This document shows, one piece after another, positions 48,434-57,915 of a stretch of 64,000 nt of DNA (positions within the stretch are counted from its first letter, which is position 1; each line of letters starts with the position of its first letter). Source of the stretch: Cokeromyces recurvatus (lineage: Eukaryota; Mucoromycota; Mucoromycetes; Mucorales; Mucoraceae). The translations under genes and the position numbers were made by a program. The stretch covers positions 248,001 through 312,000 of the forward strand of contig NW_026251416.1 in assembly GCF_025118155.1 (NCBI RefSeq), written 5' to 3'. The notes beneath the pieces are model-generated. The model was not told the DNA's origin. It ran no database searches and saw only the letters and a list, made by a program, of their open reading frames with translations.

Positions 48434-49822
48434 CTACTCTACTACATGTTCATAAGTTTGCACAGGAATATTTAAAAGACGATACATGTTTGCAATTTTA
48501 GCTTCAGTTGATGAATTGACTAGGCTAATCACTTTCCTACTCTGATCACTACTACTGCCTAATCTTCCAGTACGACCTGCAATATGTAAAAAGGAGGCAG
48601 GAGAGGAAGGAGGACCCCAGAGGAAGACATGAGAGAGGTTAGGGATATCGATTCCTCTTGCTGTAAATTCAGTAGCGAGCCATAAACCTTTAGCACCGGG
48701 GGTATAATCCTTTAAATCCTTCACGACCACCTCTCTTTCAGCCAACTTTGTTTTCACATGTGAGATAGATTGAGTAGTTGGGATAAAGAAGATACCATTC
48801 TGTACATGCTCAAGACTCTGCAGGACTGCCATGCTATCCAGTATCACATCCTCCTCCTCCTCCTTCTCCACCTTCTCCATCATTACGTCTTCTTCTTCTT
48901 TTCCCTCTTCCCTTTTAGATCGCATGTTACGAATGGAGTGCTGAGATAGGACAAGACAATGATGTTGAACGACACGAGAGGGTGATGTCTCCTCATTCGT
49001 ACAACAACAACCATCAATAAAGACGTGTTCATCTTTCAAAAGCCAAGATCTTTGCCGGCTTACGAAATGACGAAATGGACGGTTCAAGGTAGCGGAACTC
49101 ATGACTGTTTGATGTCGTGGTCGCTGTTGTTGTTGTTGCTGCTGACCGTTAGGATCCCTTACGAGAAGATCCAAGAGGACCTCAGTAGCTTTAGGATGTC
49201 TCGCCCGTCTCTCAAAGTCACGTTTAGGAGCATAACGTTTAGGAAGTCCTAGTGCTTGATCAGCCTCATCGATGATGAGATGATCAAGGGGGCCCAGACG
49301 AAGCCCCCTGTTATTACAGAGATCCAAGAGACAACCTGGTGTGGCAATCACAAGGGATGGTGGCATATGAAGACGAGTGTTGTTGTTGTCGTCGTCGTCG
49401 TCGTGATGATAATGACTTGCCAAGATTTGAAAACGATCTGCGGTCGTGAGCATCTGGAGCCAACGACCGATTTGAAAGGCAAGTTCTTGATTAGGGACGA
49501 TGAATAATGAACGTCGGTTGACGAGGGAGGCTAAGGTGGCAACGATGCCCAATGTCTTGCCTGTGCCTGGACGATCTCGTAAAAGGACATCCTTTTGACC
49601 AGAGAGGAGTAAAGGAATAAATTGAGTTTGAGCAAGGGTAGGTTGAAGAATATTAAAGTTTTTTTCAAGTCTTTGACAGATGGAAGCCGAAATACCAAGT
49701 TCCTAAATAGTGAAGGACATAGATGATGAGTAAGGGAGTTTTTAGTTCAGTGAGAAAAAAAAAACCTTAAATGTAGAATAGTAACATCTTTTTAATAAAA
49801 TAGGCTTATAACGAACAAACAT
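48434..49822 (-). CDS. mitochondrial DEAD-box RNA helicase (Mrh4-like)
   Basis: Two exons, 49766-49822 and 48434-49702, in phase, 441 residues. Exon 1 encodes a 19-residue basic, aromatic leader (MFVRYKPILLKRCYYSTFK) that looks like a mitochondrial presequence. The helicase core follows: Q-motif-like ILQPTLAQTQFIPLL, motif I RPGTGKT (instead of AQTGSGKT), Ia PNQELAFQIG, Ib TPGCLLDL, II IIDEADQAL, III MSSATL, V ATEFTARGIDI, VI HIAGRTGRLG. The altered motif I and Ia and a long acidic insertion (EEGKEEEDVMMEKVEKEEEE) resemble the divergent mitochondrial helicase Mrh4, which works in large-subunit ribosome assembly. RNA-dependent ATPase activity should be intact. The match to Mrh4 is by motif pattern and leader, not by search. 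Confidence 0.8.
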
Positions 49823-50759
49823 GTACAAAGATTTAATTATAATTAAAGAAAAAAGGAAACGAGTTTATTGATGTAAATAAAAATAAATATATTTATATTT
49901 ATATTTTTTTTTAAAAAAAAAAGAGATAAAGCAAGCCCCAAAAGGTATATTTTCTAATTCTTGAATAATAAGAAAGAAACCTATTCGTTTAAAATATTCG
50001 TATTAGCAACTATTATTTTTTTCAAGAAAGACAAGAATTTTTTTTTTATCGTTGTTTTCAGTGGTAAATAGGCAATAAAGGTTTATCTTCAGCTTAAAAA
50101 TGCAGAACAGGTCTGTTATGTTTTTCATCTTTTTAAACGATAAAAAAAATATCTTGTCTTCTTTTTCTTCTTTGTTATATAATATGTTAATCATACTTGC
50201 CTTTTAGTAACTTGTCTATCGAAAGAAGAAAGGATTAAAAAAAAAAAAAAGAAATTTTTGATTTGAAGGCCCTTTTTAAGTTTTTTTTTTGTAGCAACAA
50301 GTCATTTAAAAAAAAAAATTATAGAGAGGAAAACCAGTCACGCATCTAACATTCAACTCCTACTCCTATTTCGCTGATTGATTATCTTTAAAAAAAAAAA
50401 AAAAAAATAGTGAAAGTGTAACAACATCATATTTATCAATTAGATAGAAAAAAAAAAAAGAAAAAAAGGTCATACAGGATAATAAACAATTTTATGTCTA
50501 CTTTATTAAAGACATACTGTCTTTTTCTTTTTGTTTAAAAATATAAATATGCCTATTTTTTACCTTATTATTTTTTTTTTAGTGTTGCTATTCGGTAACA
50601 ACGGACATTTAAAAAAAAAACGATTTCTATAACGTAATAATGATGGGTACATATACATTTATTAGTTTACTTGATTAATGAAATAAAAAAAAAAATAAAA
50701 TAAAATGAAAACCAGTAAAAATGTAAAAAAAATATATAATATAATATAATAAAAGTAAA
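49823..50759. other. spacer
   Basis: About 940 bp of AT-rich sequence with several A or T runs. It is the promoter of the helicase gene and the 3' region of the bZIP gene. No other gene seen. Confidence 0.5.
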
Positions 50760-51725
50760 TCAAGATCGTGATGAAAGTGCTTTATGAGCTTCGGCTAATT
50801 GTTCTTCTAAACATTTGATACGATTTTCATACGATGATTCTTTTGCTTTAAGATTCGTCTTTTCAGAATCAAGCACAGCTACATGCATAAGTAATCCAGC
50901 ATTCAACTTTTCAAGTTCTGATACACGGTTCTCAAGTGCTTCCATCTTTTGTACTTTACGAAGACGTGATCGTCGTGCAGCATCTGTGTTCTTTTGTCGC
51001 TTGATAGCTATATCATCCGTAGGATCAATATCGTCTAATGTACGTTTCTTGGTAGTAGAGCGACGAGTAGAAAAAGCAGGAGTAGTAGCACTCTTGACAG
51101 CAGGAGAGACAGCGGGTGTAGTAGGCATCACTGGGGTAGTTGCAGTAGATGATGGTGTGGATAAAGCAGGAGCAGCAATTGCAGCTAAAGCAGCTAAAGC
51201 AGCAGGCAAATCAGCAATAAGATGTCTCATTTGTTGTGTCATATCGACCGGAGTCGTTGTTGACATAACAGGAGGACTAGTGACTACAGGAGTTGATGTA
51301 GCAGTAGTAGTAGAAGCAGCATTAGTAAACAATTCTGTGGGAGGAGAATTCAAAATGGCTGAAACATCCAAATCAACAGCTGGATCAAAGATACAAACAG
51401 GAGGTTGTTGTTGCTGCTGCTGCTGTTGTTGTTGTTGTTGTTGTTGTTGTTCAACCTTAAGGGAAATAGGAGACAAATAGGTATCAAGAGGTGTAGCAAT
51501 TTCAGGAGAAGAATTACTATAATCTGATAAAAAGTCATGTTTGAGCCACTCATCAAACATAGAAGAGTCTGATGTTGTCGGAGGGGTCAAGGCTTGATAA
51601 AGTTGAGCAAATACGTCGTCTTGAGTCATGTGTGTATTTTTAACAGTATTGATAATAGGAGTAGAAGTAGTAGAGGTAGTAGAGGTAGTAGTAGGAGTAG
51701 TAAGAGTAGTAGTGAATACAGACAT
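50760..51725 (-). CDS. bZIP transcription factor, GCN4/CPC1-like
   Basis: Single exon, 321 residues. The C-terminus is a bZIP: basic region IKRQKNTDAARRSRLRKVQK followed by a leucine zipper (MEALENRVSELEKLNAGLLM and on). The N-T-D-A-A-R-R-S-R core is that of Gcn4/CPC1, which activates amino-acid biosynthesis genes during starvation. An acidic/aromatic patch (MFDEWLKHDFLSDY) near the N-terminus is a likely activation domain. A run of 17 Gln and Thr-Pro-rich stretches fill the middle. Upstream open frames in the leader fit the translational control known for this family. Confidence 0.87.
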   Translation of the reverse strand: MSVFTTTLTTPTTTSTTSTTSTPIINTVKNTHMTQDDVFAQLYQALTPPTTSDSSMFDEWLKHDFLSDYSNSSPEIATPLDTYLSPISLKVEQQQQQQQQQQQQQQQPPVCIFDPAVDLDVSAILNSPPTELFTNAASTTTATSTPVVTSPPVMSTTTPVDMTQQMRHLIADLPAALAALAAIAAPALSTPSSTATTPVMPTTPAVSPAVKSATTPAFSTRRSTTKKRTLDDIDPTDDIAIKRQKNTDAARRSRLRKVQKMEALENRVSELEKLNAGLLMHVAVLDSEKTNLKAKESSYENRIKCLEEQLAEAHKALSSRS

Positions 51726-51810
51726 TTTGTTTTTTTTTTAAAAAAAAAAAGAGGTATTTTTTCTTTTTAGGATTCTAATATAATTCTTGATAATTGATTA
51801 ATTTAGATTT

Positions 51811-51909
51811 TCAACAAGGTAATAGAGATACTGGTTTTCGAGACTTGCACGTCTTTTTTGATAGTAAGAAAAGAGTAGAGTGTAAGCATTGTTGCGAAAT
51901 TAAAACCAT
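51811..51909 (-). promoter_or_regulatory. upstream ORF 2 of the bZIP gene
   Basis: ATG at 51907-51909, 32 codons, stop TGA at 51811-51813, about 85 nt before the main ATG. A second overlapping frame in another phase runs 51889-51803 (28 codons). In CPC1/GCN4 genes a downstream uORF blocks the main frame until eIF2 is phosphorylated. Confidence 0.5.
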
Positions 51910-52698
51910 AATGGTTAGTTGTAAAAAAAAAATAAACTGATTGTTTATAGTTTAATCGAAGTATGTAAGTTGGCGGGGGGGGGAAGCTAAAATATAAAAA
52001 TTGCGTTGTTTTAATCGGTACGTGTAAATTGTCGAATATAATCGAATAATTTAAGCGGTGAAAGCCATTTTAAAATATGGACTACAAATGGGAAATAGAG
52101 ATAAGGGGGCAAAAAAAAATAAGATAAATATAATAAATTTAATTAAGATTTGCTTTTATAAAATGTGTCTATTTTTATCAGGGGTACCAAGCCTAATAAA
52201 AACAATAATAAATATAAATAAAAAGTAAACTTTATAAAAAGTAAGAGAATAAAGGAAAAGAAAAGGAAAAAGAAAAAGAAGAGAAAAAAAAAAGAAGAAA
52301 AAAAGGAAACTAAAGTTAGTTATTTATTACATCTATCAAATAAAATGATTGGATAAGATAAGAAAAATGACTCATTTTTTGAACTTTCCTCTTTTAGAAA
52401 TGCTGTATTTGATACCATAAATTTTTTAAAATAAAAAAAAAATGAAATAAAAAAGGTGGCTTATTTTAGGGACCTGATATTTCTTTATGTTTATCCGAAA
52501 TAATATATTGCAGTATTCCTAGACGATGTTTTTTTTTTTTTTTTTTTTTTTTTTTGGACGAAACCAAAATGAAATTTGGACAAAAGAAAATTAGTTTCTA
52601 GAAAAATCAGAAATTAGTTTTTAGATGAGTGATACCTGTAATAATCTAAATGTCTTGAGAGACAAGCTATTTATAATACAGCGATAGGATTCTCATAG
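51910..52698. promoter_or_regulatory. bZIP leader/promoter and 3' flank of the Fanzor remnant
   Basis: Up to about 52100 this is the bZIP leader or promoter (uORF 1 at 52051-52068; a run of C on the coding strand near 51976-51985). Beyond it, A-rich sequence and a run of about 27 T near 52529-52555 reach the Fanzor 3' end, where a guide RNA would lie if the element had been active. No RNA fold is asserted. Confidence 0.35.
52051..52068 (-). promoter_or_regulatory. upstream ORF 1 of the bZIP gene (MAFTA)
   Basis: ATG at 52066-52068, five codons then TAA. A very short first uORF followed by a longer one is the arrangement reported for CPC1-type genes. Needs to lie in the transcribed leader, which is not proven. 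Confidence 0.45.
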
Positions 52699-54560
52699 TT
52701 ATTGTTGTGATTTCTTCGGTCTTTGAAATGCAGTTGGGCGACCAGTTTGTCTCCAAATTGACAATGTTATTTCCGTCATGTTTTTGCTTGCGTTGATGTC
52801 TCGCTGCCATAATATTCCACAGGATTTGCATTCCAGGATACTATTACCACAAGTATGCTCAACTGGCTTCAGAGTCTTGTTGTGACAGCTACTACAAACT
52901 CTTGATGTATTAAATTCGTCAATTATAACAGCAATTAATCTTCCCTCTCTTTCTCTCTTCTTCAGAGTCTGCCATAAAATCTTTGTAACTCGACATCGGT
53001 TTCCTCTTAGCATAATTGAGTCCTTTCCAAACATACCGTTGCCGAAAACAATGAAGGGAATTCTTTTCTTATCTTCACGGTACTCCTGGGGCTTCCACTT
53101 ACTTGACCTTTTAAAATGTTTTTCGATAAGGACTATTTAACACGTTGAAATAGAAATTGCTTGCTTATTTACAACCTTCTTCTCCTCTCTTTCTTTTACT
53201 TTCTTATTCCTGCTTTCCCTTTTCTTTTTTTTCCTGTCTTCTTTTATCTTTTTTCTTACTTTTCTTCTTCTTCTTCCTATTTCTTTTTCTTCTTTCACGG
53301 TTGTACTTCAGCCCGCCATTAAGCAAGATGTTGGTCATGATTTCTGGAGCCCGTTGGCGACCTTGATATAATGCGAAACGACTTTCGTCACTGGTATCTT
53401 TGTAGAAATCAAATAGTACGTCAATATGCTCAAGCATAGATTGTAAGTATTCGCACTATTTTTCTGCTTTTGCTGTCTTGTGTGTTGGAGTTTTTGATTC
53501 TACTTTCTCAATTCCATTTTGTTTTTTTAAGTTTTTGTTGATTCACTAAAAATGTTGACGCCACCTCTTCGTAGTCAAAATCTGTTAACTTGAGATCTAG
53601 ATTATTAACGGTCTGATAAGATCCTTTTTTCTTTTTGTAAAAAAAAAAAGACAATCAACCGAAAATCTGTCTGAGCGTAAAAGGTTTCCGAATAAGACTT
53701 TATTGTTCCCGTTAGGTGTAAGATCGCTAGTATTATGTCAGCTACTTGTTTGCTCAATTAATAATTTTTTTTTCAGATTATGCTATGCCTTTTAATTCGC
53801 CACGTTTTAAAGTTCACAATCTTTTTAAACATTTCAAGTTGCTTATTATACCCCCACCCCCCCTTGGTACAGAAGTGGACAGAAAAGCCGACAAGTTGTT
53901 TGCGGATATTGTTATAGACCTGAAGTGTAAAGAGTGTTTTGGGAACAAGCCAAACAAACGAGGTAACGGTAATCTTCGTACATGATAAGGACTGTGATTT
54001 GCATATTCCTCTTCATATTCTAGTAGGATATGGAAAATAATAGGTATACATTTCTCGGGGACGTACCCAGAAAGTGATTTCAATGTTACTTTTATTGGGG
54101 TAATTTCCTTCAGAGGTTGACAAAATAAGGTAACACGCTGCTTTTGATGTTCTTCTAAATCTATAGATTCTGGTCATTGAGGGTCACCTCCACAAACAAA
54201 TTGGTAACAGTATCTTACAGAGATTTTGTGAATGTCTTTGGGTTCAATCATCTAATTAACAGCATATGAGTATAATCACTAACTTTATTGTTGATGAATC
54301 ACTTACAACAAACGTATTTTTGAAGCTGATACCTGAAGTATCTCATGAGCCATGCTTCGAAATTTTCAACAATATGGTTGCTATAAGCTGTTGACAGCTC
54401 TTTACAAGCCTCTGTTAAAGACTGACTCACTCCTGCCTCTAACTTTTGCTTATACACGATGTTTGGGAAAGGCAGCACAGCCTACACCCCAAGTTCGTAT
54501 TAAACAGACTAGAGTATTTTGGGTATTTGTGGTCACATTTTAATAATGTAGTAATTTGTT
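52699..54560 (-). pseudogene. degenerate Fanzor (eukaryotic TnpB RNA-guided nuclease homologue)
   Basis: Read on the minus strand, parts of a TnpB/Fanzor protein occur in the right order. Near 54430-54310: EACKELSTAYSNHIVENFEA. Then a GT-AG intron (about 54248-54305) and a block at 54247-53814 ending LPRLFGLFPKHSLHFRSI. At about 53610-53520: QTVNNLDLKLTDFDYEEV. At 53450-53320: MLEHIDVLFDFYKD and YQGRQRAPEIMTNILLNGG, then a basic linker. The last piece, 53135-52699, has PFIVFGNGMFGKDS, the RuvC-II VIIDEFNTS, a zinc ribbon CSSC...CKSC, and RuvC-III WQRDINASKNM. Between pieces I see in-frame stops (at least TGA, TAG and TAA) and frameshifts, so no full protein can be made. The RuvC-II Glu, RuvC-III Asp and zinc ligands remain. 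I know this protein type from Mucoromycota genomes. It marks an old mobile element. Confidence 0.8.
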
Positions 54561-54960
54561 TTATTAGTTTTGATTGAATATAAAGATGTGTGAAAGCTTT
54601 GAGAAAGATATGTAGTTTCCAAGATCTTCTCTATCAGCATCAGTAATATATGCTGTTGTTAAATTAATTATCTTTATGCCAGACTAAATTGACATACAAG
54701 GAGTAACTATTACATGAGGTTCTCCAAGGCAAGGCAAATATAACTTGTAGAAACAAGGCTGTATGGTAAAACTGTCGCCCTTAAAAGCTATACATAATGA
54801 AAAACGTCAACTATCATTTTCAAGTGCTTGTCTGAATATTATTTTTTAACTTTTCTGAATAATTTCTTTCCACTGTCTGTAAATGTTTCTTTCCGTTGTC
54901 TGGATTTTAACATTGTTTAAATTTAAAGTGAGGAATACTGTACAAGAGGAGTAAGATTAA
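54560..54960 (-). pseudogene. second decayed reading frame next to the Fanzor remnant
   Basis: Minus-strand frame with in-frame stops but protein-like blocks: FRQALENDS, then FTIQPCFYKLYLPCLGEPHV, IKIINLTTAYITDADREDL and GNYISFSKLSHIFIFN. An upstream piece (MLKSRQRKETFTDSGKKLFR) may be its start. Not recognised. It lies directly upstream of the Fanzor N-terminal fragment in the same orientation and could be cargo of the element, another dead element or a decayed host gene. Confidence 0.35.
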
Positions 54961-55063
54961 ATATGAACTCCTCTTCTTTATTTTTTTATTTTATTTTTTA
55001 TTTTTATTTTTTTCATTTTTCATTTTTTTTTTTTTTTTTTTTTTTAAAAAAAAATACATTCTT

Positions 55064-56484
55064 ATGTCGTCTTTTTCTTCTTCAAGCCAAATAGGAAACT
55101 TTTGGGGTGAAGTGTAAGGCTATTAAAGAATTAAATAAGTTGACTTTTTAAACTATTTATTTATTTATTTTATTATTTTAGTACCTCAACTATTGATTGG
55201 TGTGAGGTATGATAGTGTGTCTATTCTGTTAAGATTGTATCTTTTTTTTTTTTTTTTTTTTGTTTTGTTTTTTAAATAACAAATAAATAATAACTAGGAA
55301 AATTATACTATTTCACCTTATCTTGCAGAATTCTTTAATACTATTACAAACTTAGGATTTGGTAATAATATAAAACTCATATTACCATTCTTTTTATATA
55401 TAACCTTTTCTTTTTTTCTTTCTTAATAGTCATTTTCTCTCTTTTCGGTATCTACAATATTCTTAAAAATGGCTCAAATAAGACTATTATTCTTGCTTAT
55501 TTAGGTGTTATTTTTGTTGGTTTTGGCTCGTATGTATAAACTTCCCTCTTTTTATTATTTATGACTATTAAATTATCTTTTGTTTAGATGGTGTTTTCAT
55601 ATGACACTTCAATATAAAATGCAATTATTAGATGAATTACCTAGTATGTGAAACTATTATAGTACCTCAATCCATTCGTTTACTAACAACACGTCATTTA
55701 TTGAATATTGAATAATTAGTGATTTATGTTGCTAGTCTAGTCATGTGGCTTACGTAAGAATAGAATAGAATATGTTTCCTATTCATTATTAAATTCCTAT
55801 CTTAGATATTTAGCTGACCCAAACACTAAAAATAATATTATTCCACCTCTTGTCTTATTCATTTATTCAGTCATTATTACTTATTCGTACCTGATTATTA
55901 ACAATCCAATCTTTCATCAAGTCTCATATGGAATTCTTGTTGTTGGTATTGTCATTAGAGCCACTTATCTTTTTTATCAGATTCCTCAAGATAAAAGTAC
56001 AAGTTACAGTCGACCTAGAATGAGACTTTTGTTATGGCTTTCAGCATTTGGATTTATTATTGCATTTATTTTATGGAATATTGATAATCAATTCTGTATG
56101 TATTTAAGGGCGTGGAGAAATACTGTACCTATTTTAATAGGTTCTGTTAGTGAAGTAAGTATAAATAAAATGGTTGATATAAGGTAAGGTAAACAATGAT
56201 ATTCACCTTTACCCTTTTTCCTTTTATTTAAAAAAAAAAAGCTTCATGGATGGTGGCATATTGGTACAGGTAAAATTATATATTAAATAAATGACTTGGA
56301 AAAAAAAAATAGTAAAAATTAACTTTACTTTATTGATAAATAAATAGCTTTAGGTGTTTATTATTTTATTGTCTTTTGTGAATGGATTCAACCTACGTTG
56401 GCAAAGGAAAACAAAAAATTCAAACTTTGCTGGATGGGCCCACTTTGTTATTTGAGATTAATTGAAAAGAAGAGAAAAGATTAA
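55064..56484 (+). CDS. alkaline ceramidase (YPC1/ACER3 family)
   Basis: About eight short exons, ATG 55064, stop 56482-56484; the junctions checked keep frame. The family start STIDWCEENYTISPYLAEFF is present. Membrane segments follow, with the metal-binding residues in WCFHMTLQYKMQLLDELPM and in the late LHGWWHIGTALGVYYF. The enzyme hydrolyses (phyto)ceramide to a sphingoid base and fatty acid in the ER or Golgi; the yeast homologues also run the reverse reaction. It ends CWMGPLCYLRLIEKKRKD, a lysine-rich tail that could act in ER retention. About 270 residues, normal for the family. The catalytic His/Asp set appears complete. Confidence 0.92.
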
Positions 56485-56583
56485 TACTGTGTAATACAAC
56501 AATAAAAAATAAATAATAACATAAAATGGCCCTTTCTACCCCTCTCTCTTTTTTTTTTCTTTTTCTTTGCTTTTCTCTTTAAA

Positions 56584-57773
56584 ATGTTACCTAGCAGAGA
56601 TTCCTCATCAACATTGACTGACAATAGTTCATCTTGTATTGAATCACCAAGAGAAACTTCTTTATCAATACAATTTGCAAAAAGTCTTTCATTACAGTCA
56701 TTACCTATAACTACAATAAATGCTACATTTGTACATAAACTATACAAGTAATCATAATAATAATAATAATAATTGTCAACATCATTTCCATTATAGCTAA
56801 TATATGTATATATAAAAGTATGGTAGTTGATCATCAATATCAACATTTAATTGCTTGGAATTATATAGGAGCTTCTTTTATCGTCTGTAATGTCTTGGAA
56901 TTTTCTAAAGATGTATTACCAAAACATTTTAAGCATAGTAATTTTAGTAGTTTTGTACGCCAGCTAAACATGTAAAAATGAAAAAAAAAAAAAAAAAGCT
57001 GTCCTTGTATATAAGAATGGAATGATTTTTAATATACACATATTTTTTTTTTAAAAAATCAGGTACGGGTTTCATAAGATTAACAAGTCACCAAGGATCT
57101 TAGCAGAGAATCAAATTTGGGAATTTTCTCATTCAAAATTTATAAGAGATAGAATAGACTTATTAGATGAAATTAAACGTAAAACATATCATATAACTGA
57201 ACAACAGCAATCAATAGAATCATATTATAATGTTATTAAAGGAGTAAATAATAATAATCAACAACAATTATTATTAAATATGACTTCTAAACAATCAGAG
57301 ATAGTTCATGAATTAATAAAATTAAAGGAAGGAATTACTCATGTAATGACTGAATTGACTGAAACAAGAAAGAAACAAGAAGAACAACAACAGTTATTAA
57401 ATAATATGATGCAATTCTTGATGCAACAAAACTCTAACACGAATAGTAGTAATAAAATAAGGATAAATTCATATATACTAGTTATTAACATTTATATTTG
57501 CTAAAAAAAAAAGGGACATCTGCTACTACTACTACTACTACTACTGCTACTGCTACACCTTCTATTTTTGTGACTTCTCATCATGACACTACTTATAAAA
57601 GACAGCAACTTACAATTCAAACACAAAATGTATATGATCAATTCTATTCACCTTCATTAAGTGCATATCATACAGCAATAAATTCACCTGCAAGTCCTTT
57701 CTTTCTTTCAACTGATAATAATTTACAATTTAATAATAATTCAACTTTTACAACAACTTCATCGACTTTATAA
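56584..57773 (+). CDS. HSF-type DNA-binding transcription factor
   Basis: Four exons, 56584-56747, 56819-56971, 57063-57448 and 57514-57773, in phase, 320 residues. After a 45-residue Ser-rich start comes the HSF winged helix: [56 protein letters not shown]. The W, the [15 protein letters not shown] recognition helix and the following [11 protein letters not shown] are intact. A Gln-rich coiled coil ([20 protein letters not shown]) suits trimerisation. The C-terminus is Thr/Asn/Ser-rich with a T-rich run. It binds nGAAn arrays. It is smaller than yeast Hsf1; Mucorales have several HSF genes and which paralogue this is cannot be told. It starts 99 bp after the ceramidase stop. Confidence 0.93.
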
Positions 57774-57834
57774 ATGATGGAATGAATATTATTTTTTTTT
57801 CTTTTTTTGGGTTTCACATTATTATCATTTAATG

Positions 57835-57875
<41 letters not shown>
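57835..57875. repeat. 41-nt poly(A) tract
   Basis: Forty-one A between the HSF stop and the GT61-like start, 40 bp before the latter ATG. As DNA it may serve as a nucleosome-free promoter element. Confidence 0.95.
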
Positions 57876-57877
<2 letters not shown>

Positions 57878-57915
57878 GACAAACATTTTCTGATTCTTTT
57901 TCCTAATCTCCTTAA

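Noticed and set aside
50815..51480. 221-codon plus-strand open frame with a Cys run
   Set aside because: Antisense of the bZIP gene; the Cys run is the reverse of the Gln repeat.
56481..56846. 121-codon minus-strand frame
   Set aside because: Antisense of HSF exon 1 and its intron, with Tyr/Asn runs from the TAA repeat.
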